From Lachnospiraceae bacterium (lineage in GTDB: Bacteria > Bacillota_A > Clostridia > Lachnospirales > Lachnospiraceae): a stretch of DNA of 22,073 nucleotides. How positions within the stretch are numbered: the first letter of the stretch is position 1; every line of letters starts with the position of its first letter. Position numbers and translations under genes: made by a program. Below the pieces are notes generated by a model. It was not told the DNA's origin, did not search any database, and worked only from the letters and a program-made list of their open reading frames with translations. This document shows positions 1 through 9,700 of this stretch, one piece after another. The DNA is taken from the NCBI GenBank assembly GCA_017621115.1, contig JAGATU010000073.1, positions 1-22,073 of the forward strand. The letters run 5' to 3'.

Positions 1-321
1 GTTTGCCATTCCCCCGTACCACATTTCTCTCTTTACATCCGTATCCGTAATAACTTCCATTCTACCCTTTAAAGAAATATGATAATTAGGTGCATTAAAA
101 CATACACAAGCGTCCTTACATAATTGAATTCGTTCTGTACGGGTGCCAAATCCGGTACAGAAAGTAATCCATCGAATTCCTTCCGCCTTTGAAGGGGTAA
201 TAGTGGTCGTAGTAGGACGGCCATCTGTATCCATCAACGTTAAAGCACAATAACCATCTTCTCCACAATTACTTTGGATAATCTCAGAAGCTTTTTGAAT
301 TAGTTATTCATGTATATTCAT
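1..321 (-). pseudogene. PNPOx-like FMN-binding stress protein, 5' part, interrupted by an in-frame stop at codon 6
   Basis: Reading minus from ATG 321-319, preceded by a good ribosome binding site (GAGGAG, about 6 nt away), gives MNIHE, then TAA at 306-304. The same frame then stays open for about 100 codons to the window edge. The downstream reading starts LIQKASEIIQ and contains CALTLMDTDGRPTTTTITPS, KAEGIRWITFCTGFGTRTER and HISLKGRMEVITD. This is the N-terminal half of the split-barrel PNPOx-like (general stress protein 26) family, small FMN- or heme-binding proteins of cytosolic redox or stress physiology. The family normally has a continuous helix here, so CAA (Gln) to TAA is the simplest explanation. 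Alternatives are a sequencing error or internal initiation (next ATG is in LMDTDG, with no clear RBS). The 3' end lies outside the window. The WYL regulator is directly upstream. Family assignment is fairly sure; loss of function is an inference. Confidence 0.7.
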
Positions 322-360
322 TACATCTCTCCTCACTTGTAACTCATTTTTCTCCAAGAT

Positions 361-390
361 ATCACACCAAACACGACACCTGTATGTCAC
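361..390 (-). promoter_or_regulatory. Putative promoter and palindromic operator of the PNPOx-like gene
   Basis: Between the regulator's stop and the PNPOx-like start lies TGACA-N6-TGTCG on the minus strand (plus 374-389), a near-perfect palindrome. GTGACA (390-385) could serve as -35, with TGTGAT (366-361) as -10 at an 18-nt spacing, so the palindrome would overlap the -35 box. WYL/YafY regulators commonly control an adjacent gene. That this site is bound by the neighbouring regulator is inference. Confidence 0.35.
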
Positions 391-391
391 G

Positions 392-1291
392 TTACAAATA
401 TTGTTCTGAAATAGTTGCAAGGGTATTTTTCATCAGTTCCACCATCTCCGGCGGTTCCATTATTTTCACTTTATCTCCTAAACCAAGGAACCACGGAAGA
501 GCATCTTCCGCACTATTAAATCCCCATTTGGCATACAACTGACCATCATCCATTACGGAAAAAGAATCCGTTCCGTATTCCTCCACCAATTTATACTTTA
601 CGCTTGAATCATAAATCGCAGTAACAAAATAATCATCCGTCATATGTGTATTAAACTGCAATTTTTCATCAGGAATTGCACGGACTTCATAACTCTCTTC
701 GCCAAGTTGCAAATCCCACAACCGTCTTAATTTATACAGTCTAAAATCCTGACGCTGCCTGCAAAAACCAAAGACATACCAATCAGACCACATGAAATAA
801 ATCCGATATGGTTCAATTAATTTGTCATCCTCACCCTTATTGTAATAATAGTGGAAAGTAATACATCTACGCTCACTAATACCTTTTTTAATCAATTCAA
901 TCTTGGCAGATAAGGAAGATTTATAAAACGAAGCCAAATCTATCGTCATACAATCCATTAAATCAAGTGTATCACCGGCACCCATTTTGGATGCCAATTT
1001 ATCCGCACTCTGAGAATGCGAAACACTGTCTAAGGACTTCAAGCCTGTAAAAACTGCAGACAGTTCCTGCTTTGTAAAAACAGTAGTATCCAGTGCAAAC
1101 CCTTCCATCAGGGAAATTCCACCATTTGTCCCTTGCGTAGTAACAATAGGGATTCCTGCGCGACAGATATCCTCAATGTCACGGTTAATCGTTCGTCTGG
1201 ACACCTCGAACTTTTCTGCTAAATAAGGGGCTGTCACTTTCTCTTTCTGTTGTAATGTAGTAATAATGCCAATCAGTCGCTCTATCTTCAT
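392..1291 (-). CDS. WYL-domain (YafY/DeoR-like) transcriptional regulator
   Basis: This 299-residue protein has the usual length and order of WYL regulators. An N-terminal winged HTH (about 3-60) carries the recognition segment EKFEVSRRTINRDIEDI and the wing TTQGTNGGISL. The WYL domain (about 130-200) contains WYVFGFCRQRQDFRLYKLRRL at 171-191, and a WCX-like C-terminal region follows to 299. Family members bind DNA and sense small ligands, nucleic acids or redox state through the WYL domain; the ligand here is unknown. The start ATG 1291-1289 has only a distant AGGA upstream, so its RBS is weak. The gene runs towards the PNPOx-like gene 70 nt downstream, a regulator-target pairing often seen in Firmicutes. 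Family certain; target inferred. Confidence 0.9.
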   Translation of the reverse strand: MKIERLIGIITTLQQKEKVTAPYLAEKFEVSRRTINRDIEDICRAGIPIVTTQGTNGGISLMEGFALDTTVFTKQELSAVFTGLKSLDSVSHSQSADKLASKMGAGDTLDLMDCMTIDLASFYKSSLSAKIELIKKGISERRCITFHYYYNKGEDDKLIEPYRIYFMWSDWYVFGFCRQRQDFRLYKLRRLWDLQLGEESYEVRAIPDEKLQFNTHMTDDYFVTAIYDSSVKYKLVEEYGTDSFSVMDDGQLYAKWGFNSAEDALPWFLGLGDKVKIMEPPEMVELMKNTLATISEQYL

Positions 1292-1348
1292 AAATCAAAT
1301 ATCATTCCTATTAAAAATCTACAACTCTTTTCTCATTTCTACCGTAAC

Positions 1349-1376
1349 ATAATACCTCTTTCCATGCAATTAGTAA
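1349..1376 (-). promoter_or_regulatory. Weak candidate promoter of the WYL regulator
   Basis: TATTAT (1354-1349, -10) lies 16 nt from TTACTA (1376-1371, a poor -35), about 58 nt upstream of the start codon. The surrounding 1292-1396 stretch is AT-rich and I see no ORF in it. Confidence 0.25.
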
Positions 1377-1396
1377 TATCATAGAAAAGATAGCAT

Positions 1397-1708
1397 ATAG
1401 GCTGGCAATGAGGGAGGGACCGCGCACAGGGGTTATGTTTTCCTTTTATACAATTGAGTGAACATCTTCGCAGGTATGGTTCAAAACCCGTCGCGTAGAG
1501 GATGTTTGAGCGCCACGGACAAGTTCAAAAGAACAAAAAGAAGATGCCTTAGCATCTTCTTTTTGTTTTCTCTTGCATTAATTCGTTTTAGTGGCGCGAG
1601 TTACTCGAAGCGGCGAAAGGTTTTGAACCGTTCCAAGTTAGATGTTCCGCAATTGTATATCGGAAAATAGAACCCCTGTGCGCGGTCCCTCCCTCATTGC
1701 CAGCCTAT
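1397..1708. repeat. Large 312-nt near-complete inverted repeat (element 1), a candidate structured RNA or terminator-embedded element
   Basis: The outer arms 1397-1434 and 1671-1708 are 38-nt perfect complements (GGCTGGCAATGAGGGAGGG at the 5' side). Complementarity continues inward with small bulges: CAATTG...GAACATCT at 1451-1467 pairs with AGATGTTC..CAATTG at 1640-1656, and GGTTCAAAACC at 1478-1488 with GGTTTTGAACC at 1619-1629. GCGCCAC at 1510-1516 pairs with GTGGCGC at 1591-1597, and the apex is a 16-bp hairpin at 1532-1567. Between the inner stems are unpaired purine-rich stretches, including GCGGCGAAAGG (1610-1620) and CCCGTCGCGTAGAGG (1487-1501). The right arm includes the stop codon of the MATE gene (1707-1705). 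The 70-codon plus ORF over it (1458-1670) matches nothing I recognise and is probably spurious. Its topology resembles the two elements at 12542 and 19511. Confidence 0.85.
1532..1567. terminator. Bidirectional Rho-independent terminator at the apex of element 1
   Basis: A 16-bp perfect stem AACAAAAAGAAGATGC / GCATCTTCTTTTTGTT closes a CTTA loop. T-rich tracts lie on both sides, so it could end transcription from the MATE gene (minus) or any plus-strand transcript. Transcripts of the MATE cluster would carry half of element 1 before reaching it. Confidence 0.7.
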
Positions 1709-3051
1709 TCCTTCAATTTCTTCATATAACTAAAATACCCAACCAGCATAACCACATCGGCGCCAAGCCATGCAAGTGGTTCTGCGAAAAACAGGGACAT
1801 CTCTCCCCATAAATACGGAAGTATAAACGCACTTCCCGCTCTCATGAAAAGTTCGGCTACTCCCGACCACATCGGGAATGTGCTGTTTCCGAGGCCGACC
1901 AATGCGCATTTGATAATATGCAAACAATACAAAAGCGGTAAACACATACTCATTACCGTAAGGTAGCGATATGCGACCATCATGGTTGCTTCGACTTCCT
2001 GCGGTGTGCCGGAAATGAAAAGCATCAAAATGTATTTTCCAAAAGTAATAAAGATAAGTGCCAGTATCACGGAAGTACATAATGCAAGTATCATGGCTTT
2101 GCGGATACCTTCGCGGGTGCGGCCAATCTTGCCCGCACCACGGTTCTGTCCTACAAAAGTAGTCAGCGCATATGCCAGTGAAATGCCTGCAATCTCAAGC
2201 AATCCGTAAAGTCTGCTCGTTGCCGTCCAGCCTGCAATAAAAGCAATACCGTAAAGATTAACCACAAGCTGTAAAATAATACCACCGATGGATACGACCA
2301 CATTCTGGAAAGCCATCGGAATTCCCATATACAATAATCTGCCGCACAAATCTCTCAGTAAATAAAAATCATCTTTACTGAAGCGGACAAAATCGATTTT
2401 AAACAGGCAGATATAGGAATAGATAGCCGAAAATACCTGCGCAATCAATGTTGCAATAACCGCTCCTGCTATTCCCATCTTAAGCGGACCTACAAACAGG
2501 ATATCCAAAATAATATTGGAAATGGCACCAATAACAACAGCTACTACCGGGTCCTTGCTGTTACCAAGCGCACGCAGATGGCATGCCGCAAAATTATATG
2601 CCATCATAATCGGCGCACCCAGATAATAAATACGCAGATACAGAAGTGCCATGTCAAAAATCTCATCCGGTATATTCAGCAGTTTCATCATCGGAACCAG
2701 TATCAACTGGCCAATCACCGTAAGTACTATTGCAATAATTGCTGACAAAACAAGAGAATTCCCCATAGTTTTGCGGACACGGCCTATATCTCCCGCGCCA
2801 AATGCCTGCGCCACCGGATTGGCAAAACCTTCCGACATACCCATAATCGCACCAAGGAGCATCCAGGTCATCCAGCCTCCGGCTCCTACCGCAGCCAGTG
2901 CCGACACACCAAGGAAACGTCCCACAATCATGGTATCCACTACCGTATATAACTGTTGGAAAAGATTCCCTCCCATAATCGGAATGGCAAATGCGATTAG
3001 CATCGGGACAATCTTTCCCGTCGTCATATCCTGTGTTTTTGCTGATTTCAT
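1705..3051 (-). CDS. MATE family multidrug/cation antiporter
   Basis: The protein is 448 residues, the usual MATE size, with about 12 hydrophobic segments arranged as two six-helix halves. Family-like features include GKIVPMLIAFAIPIMGGNLF near the N terminus, LYTVVDTMIVGRFLGVSALA (33-52) and the second-half counterpart FQNVVVSIGGIILQLVVNLY. MATE proteins export drugs, dyes or metabolites from the cytoplasm using a Na+ or H+ gradient; the substrate cannot be told from sequence. The ATG at 3051 is preceded by AGGAT at a suitable distance. It begins 43 nt after addA ends, with no terminator between, so it may be cotranscribed with addBA. Its stop codon lies inside the right arm of element 1, so the gene end and the repeat share bases. 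Confidence 0.92.
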   Translation of the reverse strand: MKSAKTQDMTTGKIVPMLIAFAIPIMGGNLFQQLYTVVDTMIVGRFLGVSALAAVGAGGWMTWMLLGAIMGMSEGFANPVAQAFGAGDIGRVRKTMGNSLVLSAIIAIVLTVIGQLILVPMMKLLNIPDEIFDMALLYLRIYYLGAPIMMAYNFAACHLRALGNSKDPVVAVVIGAISNIILDILFVGPLKMGIAGAVIATLIAQVFSAIYSYICLFKIDFVRFSKDDFYLLRDLCGRLLYMGIPMAFQNVVVSIGGIILQLVVNLYGIAFIAGWTATSRLYGLLEIAGISLAYALTTFVGQNRGAGKIGRTREGIRKAMILALCTSVILALIFITFGKYILMLFISGTPQEVEATMMVAYRYLTVMSMCLPLLYCLHIIKCALVGLGNSTFPMWSGVAELFMRAGSAFILPYLWGEMSLFFAEPLAWLGADVVMLVGYFSYMKKLKE

Positions 3052-3094
3052 TTTGATTTATCCTACCTTAATCACGTTATCCGCTTCCCGGTTG

Positions 3095-6000
3095 TTACTT
3101 AACTTCAACCGTTTCCTCCAACCGAAAAGCATACAAAAGGCGCTCTTTCACTTTGCGTCCGTTTATATTCTCTAACGCTTTGCGATAATAATCAAGTTGT
3201 GTTTTGTATCGCTGTACAAGTTCTTCACCGGAATTAACCACATCTGTCTTGTAATCCAGCAAAACAATCTCATTATCCTCAATAAAATACACGTCGATGA
3301 TACCCTGAATCAGTACTTTTTCTTCTTCCGGGAATTCTTCGGACAAATCCTTAGCCGAAACCGCAAGCACAAATGGCTGCTCCTTGTACAAATCGCCACG
3401 GACTGCTGCCTGTGCCATACGCGCAGCAACCGGACTTTGTAAAAAGGTACATATTTTCTTAGGATTTACTAAGTCTACTTCCTCTTTCGTGATCCTTCCT
3501 GCGTCAATGAGGCTCTGCAACTGTGCTTCGTACCATACTTTTACATCTCCATTCAGCATTCCTGCAAGGCCTTCATAGTCCAACAATTCCAGCACTCTAT
3601 GGTATGCACTACCTCTATCGGAACCGCTTGCTTCTTTTTCCCCGGAAGCAAATTTAGGAATATAAGGGTTCATAACTTCCGTATCAAACATCGGCTTAGC
3701 TGCTTCTTCAACGGATTCCTTTTCAAATGCCTTATGCATAGCCGCCATTTTAAGTTCTGACACTGAAGTCTTAGTGTATAAATTGCGCAGATTCTCATGA
3801 CGATAGGTAAAATGAATCTGCTTTAACAGTTCATCATCCAAAGCCTCCTGCGGCTCCTCAATCATTCTGAGAAGTTTTTCCTTGTTCCATTCATTGGATA
3901 CGGAAAGTTCCACGCTCTTTTCTTCTATCATCTGCGGTGTGTATAGGCTTACTGCAATATCCGAAGCATCCTGCTCCACGGTCTGTATGCCATATCCGTA
4001 CGGCTCCAAAGCCTCTGCAAACGCCGGATGGTGCGCCATTGCTTCCACAATCCAATCAAGATAGGATTTGGCACTGATACGGCTTCTTAAATGGCAAAGT
4101 ACGCCATCTTTCCTTCTGCCGTCAATTTTCTGTGCCAGTTTTTCAAAACTCGGGCAAATGCCGGTTAAAATCAGTTTTTCCTTTGCTCTGGTAAGAGCTA
4201 CATACAACACGCGCAGTTCTTCTCCCAGATTCTCTTCCACAATATGTTTTGCCAGGAAACGCTTGCGAAGGTCCTTATATTTGACACGGTTATCAATATC
4301 TACATAATCAAGACCGATACCATAATTTGAATCGCAGATAATCGCCTTCTGCGCATCCATCTGGTTAAACCGGCCTGCACATCCTGCCACAAAACAAATC
4401 GGAAATTCAAGACCCTTACTCTTGTGTATTGTCATGATACGGACCACATCGTCCTGCTCATCCATAATGCCGGCCTCGCCAAACTCTATATCGTACTTCT
4501 GGACTTTATCAATATAGCGGATAAAATGGAACAATCCGCTGTAACTGGACTTTTCAAAACTCTCTGCCTTGGCAAGTAACATCTGCACATTCGCAAGACG
4601 CTGCTGTCCGCCCGGCATGGAAGCCACTTCGTACAGATAGCCCTTTTCCTGTATGACGCTGCGAAGAATCTTATGAATCGGCTCATACGGAATCTGCTCA
4701 CGGTAGCCGGTGTACCAGGTAAGGAAGTTCTTGCATTTAGCCGCAAGGGCATCATCGGCAAGTAACGCCTTAACCTGCACCTTTTTCCAAAGAGAAGCTT
4801 CCTTAGCACTGCAAACCAAAGCCATCTCTTCATCCGTAAATCCGCCAAGCGAAGAAGTCATGGTACCAAACAAAGCAATATCCTGCTTCGGGTTATCCAG
4901 GCATTTTAAGAAATTCAGTAACACGCGGATTTCACCCGTCTCAAAATAACCCGAACTCTTGGTAACATACGCCGGAATTCCTTCACTCTCAAAAACAGTT
5001 TTAAAGACTTCATCCCACTCTTTGGTCTTACGAAGAAGTATCACAATATCACGGTAACTTGCTTTACGCAGTTCTCCCGTGTGTTCATCCGTTACATAGT
5101 AATCTTTCAGAAGTTCCTTGATTTTAAGGGCAATCATTCTTGCTTCCTGCTCTTTGGCATTATCACTGTCTTCTTCTTTTTCCAAAAGACAGAGTTCCGC
5201 CGTATCGGGTATTCCCTGCTCTTTATCCGCAAAGGATGCTCCCAGATATAAGGCACTATCCTTATCGTATGCCACGTTACCAAGATCCCTGCCCATAATC
5301 CGATAAAACAGATAATTGACACACTCCACAACTTCCCTGCGGCTTCGGTAATTCTTCGCAAGATCGATACGCTGTAATCTCACCGCATCATGCACTTCTT
5401 TTTCGTAGGTATCGAATTTCTCCATGAAAATCTGCGGTCTTGCCAAACGGAACTGGTAAATGCTCTGCTTCACATCACCAACCATAAACCGGTTGTATAC
5501 ACCCTCATCTTCCTTGGAGATACACTGTAACAACCACTCCTGTACCAGATTGGAATCCTGATACTCATCTATCATAATCTCATGGAAATATTCACGGTAT
5601 TCGAGTGCAGTCTTGGTCGGGACATAGGCATCCCCTTCCTTTTTAAGCAAAATCTCCAGCGCAAAATGTTCCATGTCGGAAAAATCAATTAATTTCTTAT
5701 CTTTTTTAACTGCCAGAAAATCTTCATGAAATGCTAAAAGCGTATCACATAACTCTTCGACAATCACCGCATTCTCTGCCGCCGCTTCTCGCATGTCCTC
5801 TACGGAAAAAGCAAAGAAATCTTTCTGCAAATTCTGCAGAGTCTTTTTAAATTCATCCCTGTGTTTTTTCACAAGTTCCTTAAAATCAGGGTCTGCACTT
5901 TCATCCTTTTTCGTAGACAAACGAATAAAATCAAGCACCTGTATTTTCTCATGAAGTTTGGTATAGGAATCACAGGCAAGCAATTCATCTACCAGCGCCA

Positions 6001-6757
6001 GGTCTGCTTCCATCATCGGCAGATATGTCGACGGACCTCCCGCCGCCTTGCAATCCTCTACATTCTGCAAGGCCAGTTCCTTACAATAAGCCAAGTCCCT
6101 TACAGCATAAGCAAAAATCTCCTGTACCCAGGCTGCCGAGTCAAAATCTTCCCCGATGTCATAGTCTGCCTTACGCTCCATAAGCCAGTCCTTTACAAAA
6201 GGATAACTAAGTGCACGCTCATATAGGGAAAACAGTACATCCCTAAATCCCGCAAACTTACTTCCTTTGACAAAGCGATTTAACAGATGTTCAAACTTAC
6301 CATCCGCATCTTCAAGCAGTCTTTTTTCCAGAAGATTGTCCATCACATCTTCTTTGAGCAAACGTATCTCGCCCTGGTCCGCCACGCGGAAGCCCGGCTC
6401 CAATCCGATATCGTTAAAATTGTTCTGCAAAATAAAGAGACAGAAACTGTCAATTGTCGTAATCTGGGCATGGTGAATCAAAGTGGCCTGCTTTTGCAGA
6501 TGGTCACTGTATTCACTCTCCAGCCTCTTTGCAATGGCATTGCTGATTTTCTCACGCATGGAAGCCGCCGCTGCATTGGTAAAGGTTACAACCAGCAGAT
6601 GATCAATATCCACAGGATTCTTCTCATCCGTAATCATCTGAATAATTCGCTCTACCAAAACAGTGGTCTTTCCGCTTCCTGCCGCAGCAGAAACCAATAT
6701 ATTGCGGTCACGCAAATTTATAACATTACTCTGTTCTTCTGAAAATACTACTGCCAT
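3095..6757 (-). CDS. addA: ATP-dependent helicase/nuclease subunit A (AddA)
   Basis: AddA pairs with AddB to unwind and resect double-strand breaks up to a Chi site and to load RecA, as RecBCD does in enterics. The protein is 1220 residues, normal for Firmicutes AddA. Visible motifs in order: the Q-motif-like FSEEQSNVI, Walker A AAAGSGKTT (25-33), SF1A motif Ia VVTFTNAAAASMREK (56-70), Walker B/DEAD-equivalent DEYQD (397-401), VMTIHKSKGLEFP-type motif V region (seen as IMTIHKSKGLEFP), and LRVLYVALTRAKEKL (motif VI). The C-terminal PD-(D/E)XK nuclease has GIIDVYF then LLDYKTD (1166-1172) and QLDYY. All catalytic signatures are intact. The ATG at 6757 is preceded by GGAG, 28 nt after addB ends, so the two are one operon. 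Confidence 0.97.
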   Translation of the reverse strand: MAVVFSEEQSNVINLRDRNILVSAAAGSGKTTVLVERIIQMITDEKNPVDIDHLLVVTFTNAAAASMREKISNAIAKRLESEYSDHLQKQATLIHHAQITTIDSFCLFILQNNFNDIGLEPGFRVADQGEIRLLKEDVMDNLLEKRLLEDADGKFEHLLNRFVKGSKFAGFRDVLFSLYERALSYPFVKDWLMERKADYDIGEDFDSAAWVQEIFAYAVRDLAYCKELALQNVEDCKAAGGPSTYLPMMEADLALVDELLACDSYTKLHEKIQVLDFIRLSTKKDESADPDFKELVKKHRDEFKKTLQNLQKDFFAFSVEDMREAAAENAVIVEELCDTLLAFHEDFLAVKKDKKLIDFSDMEHFALEILLKKEGDAYVPTKTALEYREYFHEIMIDEYQDSNLVQEWLLQCISKEDEGVYNRFMVGDVKQSIYQFRLARPQIFMEKFDTYEKEVHDAVRLQRIDLAKNYRSRREVVECVNYLFYRIMGRDLGNVAYDKDSALYLGASFADKEQGIPDTAELCLLEKEEDSDNAKEQEARMIALKIKELLKDYYVTDEHTGELRKASYRDIVILLRKTKEWDEVFKTVFESEGIPAYVTKSSGYFETGEIRVLLNFLKCLDNPKQDIALFGTMTSSLGGFTDEEMALVCSAKEASLWKKVQVKALLADDALAAKCKNFLTWYTGYREQIPYEPIHKILRSVIQEKGYLYEVASMPGGQQRLANVQMLLAKAESFEKSSYSGLFHFIRYIDKVQKYDIEFGEAGIMDEQDDVVRIMTIHKSKGLEFPICFVAGCAGRFNQMDAQKAIICDSNYGIGLDYVDIDNRVKYKDLRKRFLAKHIVEENLGEELRVLYVALTRAKEKLILTGICPSFEKLAQKIDGRRKDGVLCHLRSRISAKSYLDWIVEAMAHHPAFAEALEPYGYGIQTVEQDASDIAVSLYTPQMIEEKSVELSVSNEWNKEKLLRMIEEPQEALDDELLKQIHFTYRHENLRNLYTKTSVSELKMAAMHKAFEKESVEEAAKPMFDTEVMNPYIPKFASGEKEASGSDRGSAYHRVLELLDYEGLAGMLNGDVKVWYEAQLQSLIDAGRITKEEVDLVNPKKICTFLQSPVAARMAQAAVRGDLYKEQPFVLAVSAKDLSEEFPEEEKVLIQGIIDVYFIEDNEIVLLDYKTDVVNSGEELVQRYKTQLDYYRKALENINGRKVKERLLYAFRLEETVEVK

Positions 6758-6785
6758 TTTCTGCTCCGTTTAGGCAATACTTCGC

Positions 6786-9700
6786 CTATTTTTCTCCCAT
6801 TGTATCCTTCATCAATTCAAGATAATCCACATCTTTGTCCTTGCTCAGATTCCGTTTGGTATAACCCGGAATCTTCTCATCAAATCCGCACACATCCTTA
6901 TAGGCACAATACTCACAGGCATCTACATTACCGCTTGCGTAAGGATTGACCGGAATCTCACCCTTTTTAATCTTTGCCCCCATTGCCTTTAAGGAATAGC
7001 TTGCATAATCCGACAACAACTTCATCTGCTCGCTGTTAAGTGCATTGGTCGTAGACTTAAGCCCGCCCTTGCTGTCATAATCTAACGTCACGCAGTCGGA
7101 TTTGGCACTCTTTGTGGTATCCAGCGCCTCCAAAATATCGCCGTCGGAATTAATCACGCCCTTCATACGAAGTGCCTCACGCACCTTACCGTTCACTTCC
7201 TCGGGACTCATCTTTACCGTGCCTTCTACTACAGGGTCATCCACATGATAGTAGAGCATGGCCGCGGATACCGCTTCTTTACCCGGGTGTAGCTTCTCAG
7301 CACGCTTTAGGGCCTCGTTCATATACACCACAAGCTGTAACTGCGTACCGTGGTAAAATGCCGCCAAATCGAAGTTCTTATCGCCCGATTTGTAATCCAC
7401 AATTTTGACAAATACCTTATCCTCTTTTTCGCAGGTATCCATTCTGTCAATACGTCCGCTTAGGCGCATCTTATCTTTATCACTTAAGGAAATATCCAAA
7501 TCCTTCAAATTCTCTACCACATGGAAAGAAACCTCATATTCCTTCGGCACAAAACGTCCCTTTCCAAGCTGGTAAGAAATATTGGAAACACATTTTTGCA
7601 TCATGTGCTCCATATTTTTCATCGTGTAGCGGTTGAGCGCATTGTCATACAAAAGCGCATCCGTATATTCCATACAGACTTCCTGCATGGACTCTGCTAC
7701 CATCGCTTCGCCCTCATCCGCGGGGAAATCCGTCCAGGTGTAATTCTTCTCCAATAATTTGTTGGAAAAATGCTCAAGCACGCCATGGAAAATCGTACCC
7801 ATATCCTTGGATTCGAAACCATACAACTCACGCTCTTTTAAAGACAGGCCATACTGTAAAAAGTAAGAATATGCACAGGATGCATATTTTTCCATACGGC
7901 TGATACTGGACAATATGATGTCCCCATAAAGGAGTCCTGCTGCCGTCTGTGAAATCGAACGCTCTTTATTGGTCAGATAGGCATTCTCTACCAGATGATT
8001 GAGTAATAACCTGTCGCTCTCTTCTTTTCCCAGAAGATGCAGTAAGCGGATAAACTGCTCGCGCTCCTTATCCGAGATACTGTTCTCCGCATATTTTCTA
8101 AGCAGCAGGCAGAATGCTTCTTTTGCCTCAAACAAATTACCAATCGCCAAATCTCCCTGCGTACTTCGGCCGTCCGTTTCACATCCCGGGAAAAGCTGTT
8201 TTACAATGCCAATCAGATAGGACGGGCGCAGGGCCGTTCCCTGTCCGTCCATAGCCGCATAGGATAAGTACAATCCCTTAGAAGGCTTGGTCATATTCAA
8301 ATACAGATAATATTTCTGGATGTACATCTGCTCTCTCGGAGACGGTGCAAGGTCCTGATTACTTCCCTTTAAAAACTCCCTGTCGATATCCGAAATAATG
8401 CCGCCCTTATTCGTCTTAGCCGGAATATACCCGTCATTCACACCTACAAAGAACAGGTACTTCACAGGTTTTAAACGGGTTCTCTCAATATCACCCACAA
8501 TAATTCTGTCAACACTTCTTGGAATGATACCAACCTCTATCTCTGCAAATCCTGCATCCAGAATATCCGCAAACTCAGACAGGCTCATCTTTTCCTGTCC
8601 GATAAGTTCCATAATCTGATCGAAAAGTTCCATAATCAGCCGGTAAATCTGCCTGTATTCCTTAGCTCTGGCATCATCCTTTTTCTTCTCAAAAAAGTCC
8701 GCATAGGCGTGCAATTTCTCTTCCACGCGATTGGCAGTCACAAAGCTGTACAAATGCTCCACCATATCTTTTACACAGATATCAGAAGAACTTCTCACTT
8801 CCAGAATCGGGGCAAGCTGATTAAGCAGCCTCTCCCTTGTGGTATTCAGTGCTTCCAAAACCTCAACCGCATTTTCTGCCTTCTTCATGGCAAGCGTACG
8901 CCCCGCAAACGCATGCGTCCACATACTCTTCCCGCGCACGCCCAGCTCAAGGACATAATTCTCCAAATCATCAATCTCTTCTGCGTCAAAATCCGCCAAA
9001 CCGCTGCGCAGATAATGGAATACCGATTCGTAACTGAAATTCTCTGTCAAAACAGACAATGCCGCCTTGATATATTCAATCACCGGATTCAGTAAAATAT
9101 TCCTAGTCTTATCCATAAAATACGGTATCTCATACCGTATGAATTCTTCTTCGATTACACTCTCATACGCACCCAAATCACCGGCAATTACCGCGATGTC
9201 GCGATATGCACAACCGGTCTCATTTAACAGGGCACGAACCTGTCTGCAAAGATAGCGGACTTCCTGCTGCATATCCTTATGGGCGGATATACGGACGGAT
9301 TGCGCATTACTGCCTGCCTTATCTTCCCCGCCTTCTACTGCCTGAAAAGCAACTAACGGATAGCGGAATAATTGCTTCTCCAAATGCAGAAGCTGCGGAC
9401 TTCCTGCCGCCCTATAATTACCTGACAAATGCTGTAACGGTAAGACTTCGCACCCATACTCACCTGCCAGTCTCTTAAGCCTCTCCACAGTCTTAGCCGC
9501 AAAAGAAAAAGGTTCTTCCTCTCCATCCATTGTAACCGTGATAATCACCTGCTCACACAGAGTCAGTAACACACCGATAACTTTCTCCTGAATCGGTGTA
9601 AATCCGGTAAAACCGTCAAATACCACTACACTGCCCGGAATAAGCGCAGACTTTCTAAGTTCTGCAGCCAACAAATCCATGGACTCTTCCGTGGTAATAT

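Noticed and set aside
304..306. Recoded stop in the PNPOx-like gene
   Set aside because: The codon is TAA, which is not used for selenocysteine or pyrrolysine; no frameshift signal is seen.
1478..1488. GGTTCAAAACC resembling a tRNA T-arm
   Set aside because: No acceptor, D-arm or anticodon stem fits around it, and its complement at 1619-1629 shows that it is part of the long hairpin.
1458..1670. 70-codon plus-strand ORF inside element 1
   Set aside because: It overlies the two halves of a hairpin, is very basic and low in family-like features, and has no RBS; best explained by the repeat.
2651..3175. 174-codon plus ORF opposite the MATE gene and the addA end
   Set aside because: It is antisense to two well-supported genes with no RBS or recognisable family; a shadow of their codon use.
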